DNA of 39,131 nucleotides from Syntrophales bacterium (GCA_028712885.1 JAQTPK010000028.1:1-39131), one strand, 5' to 3'. Positions 1-19,050 are shown, counted from the stretch's first letter. The notes: generated from the letters alone by a model not told the origin. Made by a program: numbers and translations.

Positions 1-9
1 GAGTAAATA

Positions 10-159
10 ATGAGAACGATCATCACCCTGGCCTGTACTGAGTGTAAGCAGCGCAACTATACGACGACTAAAAACAAGAGAACCATGCAGGACAGGCTCG
101 AACTGAAAAAGTATTGCAAGTTCTGCCGTGCGCAGAGGCTGCACCGGGAAACGAAATAA
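10..159 (+). CDS. rpmG: 50S ribosomal protein L33, zinc (C+) form
   Basis: A 49-residue protein of the large ribosomal subunit, the usual L33 length. Two CxxC pairs are visible (C9/C12 in ACTEC, C36/C39 in YCKFC), the zinc-ribbon form of L33. The typical Thr/Asn-Lys-Arg centre (YTTTKNKRT) is present. ATG is the start; no Shine-Dalgarno can be judged because the window begins 9 bases upstream. The bases at 1-6 (GAG TAA) would fit the end of an upstream tuf copy, because tuf-rpmG-tRNA-Trp-secE-nusG is a common order; this is inference from six bases. Confidence 0.93.
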   Translation: MRTIITLACTECKQRNYTTTKNKRTMQDRLELKKYCKFCRAQRLHRETK

Positions 160-163
160 AAAG

Positions 164-229
164 GAGTCCAGAGTTCCGGGTCCAGAGTTCAGAGTTCGAA
201 GAGAACTCCGGACTCTGGACTCTGAATTC
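164..229. repeat. heptamer inverted array A (word GAGTYCA)
   Basis: Five tandem 7-mers at 164-198 follow the pattern GAGTCCA / GAGTTCA. After a short loop, four 7-mers of the complementary word (such as TGGACTC) run from 202 to 229. The two arms can pair as an imperfect stem of about 28 bp with a loop of about 4 nt. It lies between the rpmG stop and tRNA-Trp. There is no T-run directly after the stem, so it is not a standard terminator. Confidence 0.8.
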
Positions 230-248
230 GCAACTGATTTTTGATTAC

Positions 249-325
249 AGGCCAGTAGCTCTAACGGATAGAGCGCCGGACTCCAAATCCGGATGCTGGG
301 GGTTCGAATCCCTCCTGGCCTGCCA
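249..325 (+). tRNA. tRNA-Trp (anticodon CCA)
   Basis: A complete cloverleaf can be folded. The 7-bp acceptor AGGCCAG/CTGGCCT is at 249-255 and 315-321, and the D arm is GCTC/GAGC with GG in the loop. The anticodon stem CCGGA/TCCGG carries loop CTCCAAA, with anticodon CCA at 283-285. The T arm has the TTCGAAT loop. Discriminator G322 and an encoded 3' CCA (323-325) follow. The anticodon reads UGG, so this is tRNA-Trp. Its place between rpmG and secE is the common one. Confidence 0.97.
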
Positions 326-333
326 TTTTAATT

Positions 334-387
334 AGTTCGCAGTTCTCGGTTAAGCTCAGTTCAGCCGGGAATAGGGAACTGCGAACT
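334..387. repeat. heptamer inverted repeat B (word AGTTCGC)
   Basis: AGTTCGCAGTTC at 334-345 is the exact reverse complement of GAACTGCGAACT at 376-387, a 12-bp perfect stem. Both arms read as 7-bp units (AGTTCGC, AGTTCTC; GGGAACT, GCGAACT). It follows the tRNA-Trp 3' end by 8 nt and precedes secE. With array A it brackets the tRNA, but with a different word. Confidence 0.75.
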
Positions 388-438
388 GAAAAACATGAAC
401 TGTTTTATTTATTTCAGCGGAAGGTCTCCTCTATATCC

Positions 439-642
439 ATGGATAAGATCAAAGCAGCTTTTGTGACAGTCAAGAGTTTCCTGATAGAGGTCAGGGCCGA
501 ACTCAGGAAAGTAACTTGGCCCAACTGGAAGGGTACGGTCGCCTCCACTTCGGTCGTACTTGTTGTCGTCCTCATCGTCTCTCTCTTTCTCGGCATAGTT
601 GATTTTGGTCTGACGAAACTCATCCGACTGATCCTGGACTAA
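439..642 (+). CDS. secE: Protein translocase subunit SecE
   Basis: A 67-residue protein, the short single-span SecE form found in most bacteria outside the enterics. The amphipathic segment with the conserved LRKVTWP motif (near residues 21-27) precedes one C-terminal transmembrane helix rich in V, L and I. SecE clamps SecY in the inner-membrane SecYEG channel. The start is ATG, with a weak purine stretch (GGAAGG) about 12 nt upstream. nusG starts 3 nt after the stop, the classic secE-nusG pair. Confidence 0.95.
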   Translation: MDKIKAAFVTVKSFLIEVRAELRKVTWPNWKGTVASTSVVLVVVLIVSLFLGIVDFGLTKLIRLILD

Positions 643-645
643 ATT

Positions 646-1176
646 ATGGCTTTAAAGTGGTACATCATTCATACGTATTCCGGTTTCGAGAATAAGGTCA
701 AAAGGTCCCTCGAGGAGAGAATAGAGTCCTCGCCGATGAAAGAAAAATTCGCCGAGATCCTCATTCCCGAAGAGGACATTGTCGAGCTGATCAAGGGGGA
801 GAAAAAGACCTCAAAAAGGAAGTTCTTCCCCGGATACGTGCTGATCCGGATGGAGATGAATGACGATACCTGGCACATAGTCAAAAACACCCCGAAAGTA
901 ACGGGGTTCATCGGCAGCAAGGACAAGCCGTCGCCGATTCCGGACAATGAGGTGGAAGCCCTCAGGACGAGAATAGACGAGGGGACCCTGAAACCGAAGC
1001 CCAAGTTCAAGTACGAGACGGGGGACCATGTAAGGATCATTGACGGGCCGTTTACGAACTTCGACGGCGTTGTGGACGAGGTGAAACCGGAAAAAGGAAA
1101 GCTGCGGGTCATCGTAAGCATCTTCGGCAGATCGACTCCGGTTGAGCTGGATTTCATTCAGGTTATTCACAGTTAG
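646..1176 (+). CDS. nusG: Transcription termination/antitermination factor NusG
   Basis: A 176-residue protein of normal NusG length. The N-terminal NGN domain starts with [14 protein letters not shown] and includes [10 protein letters not shown]. The C-terminal KOW domain begins near residue 127 with [11 protein letters not shown] and continues through the FGRSTPVEL segment. NusG binds the RNA polymerase clamp and links transcription to Rho or to ribosomal protein S10. It sits directly after secE and ahead of rplK. The ATG start gives the canonical [11 protein letters not shown]-terminus. Confidence 0.97.
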   Translation: MALKWYIIHTYSGFENKVKRSLEERIESSPMKEKFAEILIPEEDIVELIKGEKKTSKRKFFPGYVLIRMEMNDDTWHIVKNTPKVTGFIGSKDKPSPIPDNEVEALRTRIDEGTLKPKPKFKYETGDHVRIIDGPFTNFDGVVDEVKPEKGKLRVIVSIFGRSTPVELDFIQVIHS

Positions 1177-1219
1177 CCGGGCGCTTGGCGAAACAAGATA
1201 TTTCGGAAGGTGGATCATT

Positions 1220-1645
1220 ATGGCAAAAAAGGTAATCGCGAACATCAAGCTGCAGATTCAGGCGGGCAAAGCGACTCCATCCCCCCCGATCGGTCCGGCG
1301 CTGGGCCAGCACGGGGTGAATATAATGGAGTTCTGCAAGGCATACAATGCAATGACGCAGAGCCAGGAAGGGACGATCATTCCGGTGCTCATTACGGTGT
1401 ATGCCGACCGGTCGTTTTCGTTTGTGACGAAAACGCCTCCGGCTTCGGTGCTGTTAAAGCAGGCGGCGAAAATCGCCAAGGGCTCAGGTAATCCAAAGCG
1501 CGAGAAAGTCGGCGCCGTCACGGCGAAACAGGTGCGGGAAATCGCCGAATTGAAACTGAAGGACCTTAACACCGTGGACCTGGACGGTGCGATCCGGATC
1601 ATCTCGGGAACGGCAAGGTCCATGGGAATAGAAATCCAGGGTTAA
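1220..1645 (+). CDS. rplK: 50S ribosomal protein L11
   Basis: A 141-residue protein with the N-terminal proline-rich element [20 protein letters not shown] that forms the thiopeptide-binding surface with 23S rRNA, and the C-terminal RNA-binding domain ending in [10 protein letters not shown]. The reading frame is open upstream to about 1142, inside nusG. ATG 1220 is chosen because it gives the canonical MAKKV start and has GGAAGGTGG 7-15 nt upstream. L11 is part of the GTPase-associated centre. rplA follows after 19 nt. Confidence 0.97.
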   Translation: MAKKVIANIKLQIQAGKATPSPPIGPALGQHGVNIMEFCKAYNAMTQSQEGTIIPVLITVYADRSFSFVTKTPPASVLLKQAAKIAKGSGNPKREKVGAVTAKQVREIAELKLKDLNTVDLDGAIRIISGTARSMGIEIQG

Positions 1646-1664
1646 ACAGGCAGAGGTTCTAAAG

Positions 1665-2369
1665 ATGCCCAAAAGAGGAAAGACATATCTGGCGGTAAAA
1701 GAGAAAGTTCAGCCCGGGAGGCGCTATAACCTCAAGGAGGCTGTCGATATTCTGGTCGGGACGGGCCGCGCGAAATTCGACGAGACTGTCGATGCGGCCA
1801 TCAGGCTCGGCGTCAACCCCAAGCACGCGGACCAGATGGTCCGGGGCAGCGTCGTTCTGCCGAACGGCCTCGGCAAGTCCGTGAAGGTTCTCGTTTTCGC
1901 GAAGGGCGAGAAAGAGAAGGAAGCCCTCGAAGCGGGCGCCGATCTCACCGGCTCCGACGATCTCATCGAGAAAATCAAGGGAGGATGGCTCGATTTCGAC
2001 AAGGTGATTGCGACTCCGGACATGATGGGAAGCGTCGGGAAGCTTGGCAAGATTCTCGGGCCGAGGGGCCTCATGCCCAACCCGAAGGTCGGGACCGTCA
2101 CGTTCGATGTCGGCCGCGCGGTGAAGGAGCTGAAGGCGGGCCGGGTGGAATTCCGGGTGGAAAAGGCGGGAATCGTCCACTCGCCGGTCGGCAAGGTTTC
2201 TTTCGGCTCGGACAAGCTTTACGAGAACCTGGTCGCGCTTTTCGAGACGATTATCAAATTGAAGCCGGCGTCGAGCAAGGGAACATATATGCGGTCGGTC
2301 TGCATTTCGACGACGATGGGTCCGGGCGTGAAGATCGATCCGGTAGATATACGGAACGCGCTTCGTTAG
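1665..2369 (+). CDS. rplA: 50S ribosomal protein L1
   Basis: A 234-residue protein of standard L1 length. Typical blocks are the [12 protein letters not shown] motif and the GKVSF / C-terminal [13 protein letters not shown] segment. L1 forms the mobile stalk near the E site and in many bacteria represses its own operon by binding the rplK leader; that regulation is family knowledge and I could not confirm a site here. The stop codon TAG (2367-2369) lies inside the first heptamer (TTAGACG) of the repeat array in the rplA-rplJ gap. Confidence 0.97.
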   Translation: MPKRGKTYLAVKEKVQPGRRYNLKEAVDILVGTGRAKFDETVDAAIRLGVNPKHADQMVRGSVVLPNGLGKSVKVLVFAKGEKEKEALEAGADLTGSDDLIEKIKGGWLDFDKVIATPDMMGSVGKLGKILGPRGLMPNPKVGTVTFDVGRAVKELKAGRVEFRVEKAGIVHSPVGKVSFGSDKLYENLVALFETIIKLKPASSKGTYMRSVCISTTMGPGVKIDPVDIRNALR

Positions 2370-2509
2370 ACGTCAGACGTTAGACGTTAGACGTTGGACA
2401 TTAGACGTAAGGCACAGCTTATTCCAGGTGCAATGGTTCTTTAGGCATTGAAAGGTGGAGGAACGAAGACGTTTTTCCTGACGTCTGACGTCTTGTGTCC
2501 AACGCCTGT
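2366..2509. repeat. heptamer inverted array C (word TTAGACG)
   Basis: Seven 7-mers run from 2366 to 2414: five TTAGACG-like units and TTGGACA, ending in a degenerate TAAGGCA. The complementary arm, CGTCTGA, CGTCTTG, TGTCCAA and CGCCTGT, runs from 2482 to 2509. TTGGACA (2394-2400) and TGTCCAA (2496-2502) match exactly. The arms enclose about 68 nt that are not repetitive. Seven Ts follow at 2509-2515. The first unit contains the rplA stop codon. The right arm ends directly upstream of the L10 leader. Confidence 0.8.
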
Positions 2510-2515
2510 TTTTTT

Positions 2516-2640
2516 CGTCCGAGACAGCGGGTACGGAACGGTTTAATCGACTTTGCGTCGGCCTGCCGAGACTGCAAATCGCAAGAATTTGTGTGTTCTC
2601 TTCCTGTATGCGCTGATTTCGGATGAGATCAGTTGAAAGG
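2516..2640 (+). promoter_or_regulatory. L10 (rplJ) mRNA leader
   Basis: The stretch around 2518-2572 has the elements of the L10 leader RNA that binds the L10(L12) complex: GAGACAGCGGGT, a GTTTAAT core, a small hairpin CGAC/GTCG (2548-2551 and 2557-2560), and the closing GCCTGCCGAGAC. The GCGGGT/GCCTGC stem uses wobble pairs. A TCTTCCTGTATGCG segment follows. The family represses rplJL translation when L10 is in excess. I assigned it by recalled motif and position, not by a covariance search. Confidence 0.7.
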
Positions 2641-2650
2641 AGGGTATGGT

Positions 2651-3175
2651 TTGAATCAAAGCGAAAAAAAGGAACTGGTTGCCGAGCTTCATGACAAGCT
2701 GAAGGAAGCCAAGATTGCGATCCTCTCGAATTACAGCGGCATGAGCGTTGCCAAGATCACCGCCCTGAGGGGTGAGCTCCGGAAGTCCAAATCGGAGTTC
2801 AGGGTGGTCAAAAACACGCTTCTGGAGATCGCTTCCCGCGACACCTCTTTCGGGGTCATGGAAGGGCAGCTCAAGGGACCCCTGGCGATCGCTCTCACTG
2901 GCGGAGATATAGTGGAGCCGGCCAAGGTTCTGGTCGATTTCGCCAAGAAGAACGCCGAGCTCGAAATAAAGTTCGGGGTCCTCAACGGCAAGATACTGAC
3001 GAAGGCGCAGATCGACGCCCTTTCGGATCTGCCGGGCAAGGAAGTGCTTGTTGCAAAGCTGCTTTCCGTGCTTATCGCAACCCAGGCAGGACTCGTCAAC
3101 GTGCTCGCCGCCGTGCCGAGAGGTCTCGTTCAGGTGCTGCACGCGTACAGCCAGAAGAAAGAAAACCCAGCATAA
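2651..3175 (+). CDS. rplJ: 50S ribosomal protein L10
   Basis: A 174-residue protein that anchors the L7/L12 dimers to the stalk base. The N-terminal RNA-binding domain holds NYSGMSVAKITALRGELR and VKNTLLEIA; the C-terminal helix that carries L12 ends in HAYSQKKENPA. The frame is open to 2633, but AAAGGAGG at 2636-2643 places the start at TTG 2651 (MNQSEKKELVAEL). The gene follows an L10 leader, which implies autoregulation, and is paired with rplL 22 nt downstream. Confidence 0.95.
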   Translation: MNQSEKKELVAELHDKLKEAKIAILSNYSGMSVAKITALRGELRKSKSEFRVVKNTLLEIASRDTSFGVMEGQLKGPLAIALTGGDIVEPAKVLVDFAKKNAELEIKFGVLNGKILTKAQIDALSDLPGKEVLVAKLLSVLIATQAGLVNVLAAVPRGLVQVLHAYSQKKENPA

Positions 3176-3197
3176 ACATACAGGAAGGGATTGAAAA

Positions 3198-3596
3198 ATG
3201 GCAGATGCAAAGAAAATCACGAAGGAAGACGTAGTCAGTTTCATTGAGTCCATGACCGTTCTCGAGCTTTCCGAGCTCGTAAAGGAACTGGAGAACAAGT
3301 TCGGCGTGTCCGCGGCCGCCCCGGTAGCCGTGGCCGCTGCGGGGCCTGCAGCAGGGCCGGCGCAGGCAGCGCAGGAAGAAGAGAAAACGGAGTTTGACGT
3401 CATTCTGACAAGCTTCGGGGCCGAGAAGATCCAGGTAATCAAGGTTGTTCGCGCCATTACCGGTCTCGGGCTGAAAGAGGCAAAGGACCTCGTCGAGGGC
3501 GTTCCCAAGCCGGTGAAGGAAGGGGTCGCGAAGAACGAGGCCGCGGAAATGAAGAAGAAGCTGGAAGAAGTCGGTGCGACCGTAGAGATAAAGTAA
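3198..3596 (+). CDS. rplL: 50S ribosomal protein L7/L12
   Basis: A 132-residue stalk protein that recruits translational GTPases. The N-terminal dimerization helices ([16 protein letters not shown]) are followed by an Ala/Pro/Gly hinge (residues about 38-58) and the C-terminal domain [20 protein letters not shown], with the conserved [13 protein letters not shown] factor-binding helix. SD AGGAAGGG precedes ATG. The 46-nt gap to rpoB holds a weak hairpin (CGTTC 3600-3604, GAACG 3611-3615), the place where many bacteria have an rplL-rpoB attenuator. Confidence 0.97.
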   Translation: MADAKKITKEDVVSFIESMTVLELSELVKELENKFGVSAAAPVAVAAAGPAAGPAQAAQEEEKTEFDVILTSFGAEKIQVIKVVRAITGLGLKEAKDLVEGVPKPVKEGVAKNEAAEMKKKLEEVGATVEIK

Positions 3597-3642
3597 TCCC
3601 GTTCCAGCTTGAACGGCGGGAAGTCGGCTCACAGGAGCTCAC

Positions 3643-7728
<4,086 letters not shown>

Positions 7729-7790
7729 GGGGATACGGCGCCTCAAGCCTGAAGCTGCAGGCGCTGTTCAGAAAAAGGAGAAATAAAGCC

Positions 7791-11928
<4,138 letters not shown>

Positions 11929-11936
<8 letters not shown>

Positions 11937-11977
11937 TAGCTAATTCTGCTTTCATACCCTGGCAAAAGGGGCAGAAT
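11929..11977. repeat. short heptamer tract D with inverted ATTCTGC/GCAGAAT
   Basis: TTAGCTG (11929-11935), ATAGCTA (11936-11942) and ATTCTGC (11943-11949) follow in 7-bp steps. GCAGAAT (11971-11977) is the exact complement of the third unit, and CCCT/AGGG can extend the stem inside. The rpoC stop overlaps the first two units. A perfect TTGACA (11914-11919) with a poor -10 (TAGCTA, 17-nt spacer) overlaps, so a weak str-operon promoter here is possible but unproven. Confidence 0.5.
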
Positions 11978-11991
11978 GTTCTGGAGGTTTC

Positions 11992-12363
11992 ATGCCGACA
12001 ATTAACCAGTTAATAAGAATCGGGAGAGCGGATATCGTAAAAAAATCAGCAACTCCGGCCCTGGGAGGCTCTCCCCAGCGGCGCGGCGTCTGCGTCCGGG
12101 TCTATACCACGACCCCGAAGAAGCCGAACTCGGCCCTGAGGAAAGTCGCCAGGGTGAGACTTACGAGCGGATTTGAGGTAACGGCTTACATACCCGGCGT
12201 CGGGCACAATCTTCAGGAGCATTCGGTCGTCCTCGTCAGGGGGGGGCGCGTTAAAGACCTGCCGGGCGTCCGGTATCATATCGTCCGGGGCACGCTGGAC
12301 ACCCTGGGAGTCCAGGACAGAAAACAGGGCAGATCCAAATACGGCTCAAAAAGGCCAAGTTAG
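11992..12363 (+). CDS. rpsL: 30S ribosomal protein S12
   Basis: A 123-residue decoding-centre protein. Canonical N-terminus [12 protein letters not shown], the [17 protein letters not shown] loop and the [12 protein letters not shown] loop are present. The lysines at the classic streptomycin-resistance positions are wild type. SD CTGGAGG lies 7 nt before ATG. It opens the str operon (rpsL-rpsG-fusA-tuf), 55 nt after rpoC and with no L7Ae-family gene in between, unlike Bacillus-type arrangements. Confidence 0.98.
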   Translation: MPTINQLIRIGRADIVKKSATPALGGSPQRRGVCVRVYTTTPKKPNSALRKVARVRLTSGFEVTAYIPGVGHNLQEHSVVLVRGGRVKDLPGVRYHIVRGTLDTLGVQDRKQGRSKYGSKRPS

Positions 12364-12378
12364 GCGGGAGATTCATAT

Positions 12379-12849
12379 ATGCCGAGAAGAAGAGACATCC
12401 AGAAGCGGGAGATCCTTCCGGACCCCGTTCACAACAGCCGGCTCGTGGCGAAGTTCATCAACAATCTTATCCTGAAAGGGAAAAAGAGCACGGCGGAATC
12501 GATCCTTTACGGCGCTTTTGAAGTGATCGCCAGGAAAACGAAAGAATCCCCGACGCAGGTGTTTGAAAAGGCGGTTGACAACGTAAAACCGGTTATAGAG
12601 GTGAAGTCCCGCAGGGTCGGCGGCTCCACCTACCAGGTTCCCACGGAAATCCTTCCCGACCGCAGGCTCGCGCTCGGGATCAAGTGGATCATCGGTAATT
12701 CGAGAAAACGCGCTGAAAAGACCATGAGGGAGAAGCTTGCGGGCGAGCTGATCGATGCCGCGAACAACAGGGGTGCGTCCGTGAAGAAGAGAGAGGACGT
12801 CCACAAGATGGCTGAAGCGAACAGAGCGTTCGCACACTACAGGTTCTGA
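12379..12849 (+). CDS. rpsG: 30S ribosomal protein S7
   Basis: A 156-residue assembly-initiating protein of the small-subunit head. It has the [16 protein letters not shown] start, the [13 protein letters not shown] beta-hairpin block and the C-terminal [11 protein letters not shown]. It lies 15 nt after rpsL. SD is GGCGGGAG. In enterics S7 represses the str operon; I see no clear S7 target here. Confidence 0.98.
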   Translation: MPRRRDIQKREILPDPVHNSRLVAKFINNLILKGKKSTAESILYGAFEVIARKTKESPTQVFEKAVDNVKPVIEVKSRRVGGSTYQVPTEILPDRRLALGIKWIIGNSRKRAEKTMREKLAGELIDAANNRGASVKKREDVHKMAEANRAFAHYRF

Positions 12850-12883
12850 GAGTCCCGTCTCCCGGTTTTTTTGGTGAAGAAAA

Positions 12884-14962
<2,079 letters not shown>

Positions 14963-14985
14963 AGTTATGCAAGGAGGTATCAGCG

Positions 14986-16179
14986 ATGGCTAAGAAAAAA
15001 TTCGAAAGGACCAAGCCGCATGTCAACGTGGGAACCATCGGTCACGTAGACCACGGCAAGACCACCCTGACGTCCGCGATAACTAAGCATCTCGCAAAGA
15101 AGGGGCTGGCCCAGTTCGTGGCCTTCGACGCAATCGACAACGCTCCGGAAGAAAAGGAAAGGGGTGTTACGATCAACATCGCGCACGTGGAATATGAGAC
15201 CGAAAAGAGGCATTACGCCCATGTCGACTGTCCCGGCCACTCCGACTATATCAAGAACATGATATCCGGCGCGGCTCACATGGACGGCGCCATACTCGTC
15301 GTTGCGGCATCGGACGGTCCCATGCCCCAGACAAGAGAGCATATCCTCCTTGCACGCCAGGTTCAGGTCCCCTATATCGTCGTGTTTCTCAACAAGGTAG
15401 ACCTCGTAGATGACCCCGAGCTTCTGGATCTCGTTGAGCTCGAGCTGAGAGAACTCCTCACCACCTACAATTTCCCGGGCGACGACCTTCCGATCATCCG
15501 CGGCTCCGCGCTCAAGGCGCTCGAGGCCGACGATTCAAGCTCCCCTGACGCCAAGTGCATCTTCGAGCTCATGGAGGCGGTTGATGCGTACGTTCCCGAG
15601 CCCGTGCGCGATCTCGACAAGCCGTTCCTGATGCCGATCGGAGACGTGTTCAGCATCTCCGGGCGGGGCACGGTCGTGACCGGCAGGGTCGACCGCGGCA
15701 TAATCAGAACAGGCGAAGAAGTTGAGATCGTCGGCATCAGGCCTACTTTCAAGACTGTATGCACCGGCGTGGAAATGTTCCGCAAGACCCTGGACGAAGG
15801 CCGGGCCGGCGACGATATCGGCGTCCTTCTGCGCGGCACGAAAAGAGAGGAAGTCGAGAGGGGGCAGGTCGTGGCGAAGCCCGGATCGATTACGCCCCAT
15901 ACCAAATTCAAGGCCCAGGTTTACGTGTTGACCAAGGAGGAAGGCGGGCGCCATACCCCGTTCTTCTCGGGATACAGGCCGCAGTTTTATTTCCGAACCA
16001 CCGATGTGACGGGTGTTACAACGCTGCCGGAAGGCGTCGAGATGATCATGCCCGGAGACAATGTGGAGATGGAAGTAAACCTGATTACCCCCATTGCAAT
16101 GGAAGAGCAGCTTCGATTCGCCATCCGTGAAGGCGGCAAGACGGTCGGGGCGGGCGTGGTGAGCAAGATTATCGAGTGA
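14986..16179 (+). CDS. tuf: Elongation factor Tu
   Basis: A 397-residue GTPase that brings aminoacyl-tRNA to the A site. P-loop GHVDHGKT is at residues 19-26, followed by [12 protein letters not shown] and NKVDLVDD. Domain II has [13 protein letters not shown] and the C-terminal barrel ends GVVSKIIE. A strong SD AAGGAGGT lies upstream. It closes the str operon, and the S10 operon begins 91 nt later. Another copy probably ends at the left edge of the window, judged only from the GAG TAA found before rpmG. Confidence 0.98.
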   Translation: MAKKKFERTKPHVNVGTIGHVDHGKTTLTSAITKHLAKKGLAQFVAFDAIDNAPEEKERGVTINIAHVEYETEKRHYAHVDCPGHSDYIKNMISGAAHMDGAILVVAASDGPMPQTREHILLARQVQVPYIVVFLNKVDLVDDPELLDLVELELRELLTTYNFPGDDLPIIRGSALKALEADDSSSPDAKCIFELMEAVDAYVPEPVRDLDKPFLMPIGDVFSISGRGTVVTGRVDRGIIRTGEEVEIVGIRPTFKTVCTGVEMFRKTLDEGRAGDDIGVLLRGTKREEVERGQVVAKPGSITPHTKFKAQVYVLTKEEGGRHTPFFSGYRPQFYFRTTDVTGVTTLPEGVEMIMPGDNVEMEVNLITPIAMEEQLRFAIREGGKTVGAGVVSKIIE

Positions 16180-16270
16180 CGGAGGATTTAATGCTCCCGA
16201 GCGGGCAATCGGAAGGCGGTGTCCGCGCAGGGGGAGTTTGTCTATAAATAAGATTTGATTCAAGAGGACC

Positions 16271-16579
16271 ATGGAAAATCAGAAGATTCGCATCAGACTG
16301 AAGGCTTACGACTACAAGCTGCTCGACCGCTCCACGGAGGACATCGTTGAAACGGCGAAGAGGACCGGCGCGCGTGTCGCCGGGCCCATTCCGCTGCCGA
16401 CGGAGATCAACCGTTACACCGTGAACCGTTCGCCGCACGTCGACAAGAAATCGCGGGAGCAATTCGAGATACGCACGCACAAGCGGCTGATCGACATCAT
16501 CGAGCCGACCCAGTCCACGGTGGACGCGCTCATGAAGCTGGATCTGTCGGCCGGCGTCGACGTAGAAATCAAGTTATAA
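16271..16579 (+). CDS. rpsJ: 30S ribosomal protein S10
   Basis: A 102-residue protein with [14 protein letters not shown], the extended loop [20 protein letters not shown] and [14 protein letters not shown]. It serves both the 30S head and NusG/NusB antitermination. SD AAGAGG precedes ATG. It opens the S10 operon. The 91-nt upstream gap has TATAAA at 16243-16248, which could be a -10, but no matching -35. Confidence 0.98.
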   Translation: MENQKIRIRLKAYDYKLLDRSTEDIVETAKRTGARVAGPIPLPTEINRYTVNRSPHVDKKSREQFEIRTHKRLIDIIEPTQSTVDALMKLDLSAGVDVEIKL

Positions 16580-16589
16580 GTCCCGGTAC

Positions 16590-16624
16590 GGAGATGGATC
16601 ATGCGGTCCACCTCCTGTTTTTTT
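16590..16624 (+). terminator. rpsJ-rplC attenuator-like hairpin
   Basis: GGAGATGGA (16590-16598) pairs with TCCACCTCC (16607-16615) with a single A/C mismatch and an 8-nt loop. After TG comes a run of seven Ts (16618-16624). This has the form of an intrinsic terminator inside the S10 operon, so it may act as an attenuator. The right arm contains CACCTCCT, like the anti-Shine-Dalgarno end of 16S rRNA. Confidence 0.5.
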
Positions 16625-16649
16625 GAAAATAAAACGGAAGACAGTGGCG

Positions 16650-17294
16650 ATGAAGGGATTGATTGGAAAGAAATTGGGGATGACGCAGGTCTTTTCCATA
16701 GATGGGGCCGTGCCCGTCACGGCGATAGAAGCGGGTCCATGCTACGTGATCCAGAAGAAGACCGCGGCGAAGGACGGGTACAGCGCGCTGCAGCTCGGCT
16801 TCGGGCACAAGAAGCAGAAGAACGTGAGCAAACCCCTGCAGGGGCATTTCAACGCGGCAAACCGCGGCTTCTTCCGCGTGCTGCGGGAATTGCGCTTTGA
16901 TTCCACGGACGATTACGAGCAGGGCAAAGAGCTCACGGTGGATATGTTCCAGCCCGGCGAGTACGTTGACATTGTGGGGACGAGCAAAGGTCGGGGCTTC
17001 ACGGGCGGCGTCAAGCGGTATGGTTTCCGCGGCGGGAAAGCAAGCCACGGCTCCATGTTCCACCGCGCGCCGGGATCGATCGGGGCGAGCGCGTATCCCT
17101 CCAGGGTGTTCAAAGGAAAGCGCCTGCCGGGCCACATGGGGAACCAGCGGGTTACGGCCCAGGGGCTGCTCGTTTTCGGCGTCCGGCCCGACCAGAATCT
17201 GATTCTGGTCAAGGGGGCCGTCCCCGGCCACAGAAACAGCATTGTGCTGATAAAGAATTCCGTGAAGAACAAGAAGAGCAAGAGTCTGGAGTAA
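16650..17294 (+). CDS. rplC: 50S ribosomal protein L3
   Basis: A 214-residue protein that reaches the peptidyl-transferase centre. It starts with [15 protein letters not shown] and holds the loop [20 protein letters not shown]. The frame is open to TTG 16623, but ATG 16650 gives the canonical N-terminus and a normal length. The preceding sequence GGAAGACAGTGG is a weak ribosome site. rplD starts 5 nt later. Confidence 0.96.
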   Translation: MKGLIGKKLGMTQVFSIDGAVPVTAIEAGPCYVIQKKTAAKDGYSALQLGFGHKKQKNVSKPLQGHFNAANRGFFRVLRELRFDSTDDYEQGKELTVDMFQPGEYVDIVGTSKGRGFTGGVKRYGFRGGKASHGSMFHRAPGSIGASAYPSRVFKGKRLPGHMGNQRVTAQGLLVFGVRPDQNLILVKGAVPGHRNSIVLIKNSVKNKKSKSLE

Positions 17295-17299
17295 ATCCG

Positions 17300-17923
17300 A
17301 TGCCGATGCTGGACGTATACGATATCAAGAAAAACAAGGTCTCCGAGATAGAAGTGAACGGCGCGGTTTTCGAAGCCGACGTCAACGAGGCCGCTGTTCA
17401 CGACGTCGTCAGGCTGCAGCTTGCCTCGAAAAGGGCGGGTACGGCCGCGGTGAAAGAGAGGAGCTTCGTGAGAGGCGGCGGGAGGAAACCCTTCCGCCAG
17501 AAAGGGACGGGACGCGCCAGGGCCGGTTCCACCAGGTCGCCCATCTGGAGGGGAGGCGGAATCGTGTTCGGACCGCATCCGAGGGACTATTCCTTTTCAA
17601 TTCCGAAGAAGGTCCGGAAAGCGGCGCTGAAATCCGTGCTCACCATGAAATTCAGGGAAAACAAGCTGCTGGTCCTGAACGATTTCCCCATGGACGGGAT
17701 CAGGACGAAAACGTTCAAGGGAGTGCTTGATCTTTTCGGATTGAAGAGCGCCCTTTTCGTGCTCGGCGAGCCGAACGAAATCGTCGAGAAATCGTCGCGG
17801 AACCTGAAGGAAGTGAAAATGATGAGATCGGAGGGGATCAACGTGTACGACGTGCTCCGGTACGAGCACCTGGTGCTGATGGAACCCTCCGTGAAGATGA
17901 TCGAAGGGGCAGTGTTGGGCTAA
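17300..17923 (+). CDS. rplD: 50S ribosomal protein L4
   Basis: A 207-residue protein lining the exit tunnel. The long loop [20 protein letters not shown] and the [15 protein letters not shown] segment identify the family. In enterics L4 represses the S10 operon; whether this holds here cannot be judged from the sequence. It starts 5 nt after rplC, and its stop overlaps the rplW start by one base (TAATG), which implies translational coupling. Confidence 0.97.
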   Translation: MPMLDVYDIKKNKVSEIEVNGAVFEADVNEAAVHDVVRLQLASKRAGTAAVKERSFVRGGGRKPFRQKGTGRARAGSTRSPIWRGGGIVFGPHPRDYSFSIPKKVRKAALKSVLTMKFRENKLLVLNDFPMDGIRTKTFKGVLDLFGLKSALFVLGEPNEIVEKSSRNLKEVKMMRSEGINVYDVLRYEHLVLMEPSVKMIEGAVLG

Positions 17924-18210
17924 TGGAACTCTATTCTATCATCAAAAAGCCGCTGGTAACAGAGAAGAGCACCATCGCGCGCGACGAGGCGAATAAATAC
18001 GCCTTCGAGGTCGATTCGAGAGCAAACAAAATCGAGATCAAGAAAGCGATCGAGACGATCTTCAAAGTCAAGGTCGTCGAGGTCCGCACCATGAACATGG
18101 CGGGAAAAAGAAAACGGATCGGCAGGATAATCGGGAGAAAATCCGACTGGAAAAAGGCGATAGTAACCCTCGCGCCGGGAGCAAGCATCGGCATTTTTGA
18201 AAACGTGTAA
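17923..18210 (+). CDS. rplW: 50S ribosomal protein L23
   Basis: A 95-residue tunnel-exit protein that forms the docking site for trigger factor and SRP. Family features are [10 protein letters not shown] at the N-terminus, [20 protein letters not shown] and the loop [22 protein letters not shown]. It overlaps rplD by 1 nt. rplB follows after 18 nt. Confidence 0.96.
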   Translation: MELYSIIKKPLVTEKSTIARDEANKYAFEVDSRANKIEIKKAIETIFKVKVVEVRTMNMAGKRKRIGRIIGRKSDWKKAIVTLAPGASIGIFENV

Positions 18211-18228
18211 AGGCAAGGCGGAAATAAC

Positions 18229-19050
18229 ATGGCGATCAGATCTTACAAACCAACTTCCCCCGGGAGGAGATTCCAGACGGTTTCCTCGTTCGAGGATATC
18301 ACGACCGCGGAGCCGGAAAGAAGCCTCCTGCTGCCCCTGCGCAAGGGGGGCGGTAGAAACAGCTACGGCCGGATAACGAGCAGGCACATCGGGGGCGGCC
18401 ACAAGAGGACGTACAGGGTAATCGATTTCAAGCGGGACAAGACCGATATCCCGGCGAAGGTCGCCACGATCGAGTACGACCCGAACCGCTCCTCGCGCAT
18501 CGCCCTGCTGCATTATGCCGACGGGGAGAAGCGCTATATCATCGCGCCCGTGGGGCTCAAGCCCGGCGATACCGTGATCAGCAGCGCAAGCGCGGACATA
18601 AAGCCCGGAAACGCGCTGCCGCTGCGCAGCATCCCGACCGGCTCGTTCGTTCACAATATCGAGCTGAAGCTCGGGAAGGGCGGGCAGATCGTGCGGAGCG
18701 CCGGAGGTTACGGCCAGCTCATGGCCAAGGAGGGGCGCTACGCCCAGATCCGGCTGCCTTCCGGCGAGGTGCGCAAGGTGTTTGTGGACTGCATGGCGAC
18801 TATCGGCCAGGTCGGCAATATCGACCATGAAAATGTCAGCATAGGCAAGGCAGGCCGGACGCGCTGGCTGGGACGCAGGCCCAAGGTGCGCGGTGTGGCG
18901 ATGAACCCGGTTGATCATCCCCTGGGCGGAGGCGAAGGCAAGAGCTCCGGGGGAAGGCATCCCTGTACTCCATGGGGGTTCCCCACCAAGGGATATAAAA
19001 CGAGGCGCAGCAAGAGCACGGATAAATACATTATCAAGAAGAGGGATTAA
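18229..19050 (+). CDS. rplB: 50S ribosomal protein L2
   Basis: A 273-residue core protein needed for subunit joining and peptidyl transfer. Typical blocks are [29 protein letters not shown] and the C-terminal loop [20 protein letters not shown], which carries the conserved histidine. SD AAGGCGG precedes ATG. The gene is full length, and rpsS starts 2 nt after its stop. Confidence 0.98.
   Translation: MAIRSYKPTSPGRRFQTVSSFEDITTAEPERSLLLPLRKGGGRNSYGRITSRHIGGGHKRTYRVIDFKRDKTDIPAKVATIEYDPNRSSRIALLHYADGEKRYIIAPVGLKPGDTVISSASADIKPGNALPLRSIPTGSFVHNIELKLGKGGQIVRSAGGYGQLMAKEGRYAQIRLPSGEVRKVFVDCMATIGQVGNIDHENVSIGKAGRTRWLGRRPKVRGVAMNPVDHPLGGGEGKSSGGRHPCTPWGFPTKGYKTRRSKSTDKYIIKKRD

Noticed and set aside
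114-335. Small + strand frame running through array A into tRNA-Trp
   Set aside because: It reads the repeat and the tRNA as protein (FRVQSSEF-type peptide). No family and no plausible start.
249-400. tRNA-Trp as an integration site for a mobile element
   Set aside because: No integrase, no direct repeat of the tRNA 3' end, and normal operon genes follow.
2646-2654. Mini-frame ATG GTT TGA overlapping the rplJ TTG start
   Set aside because: Probably chance. Its ATG is too close to the AAAGGAGG site for efficient initiation, and TTG 2651 gives the canonical L10 start.
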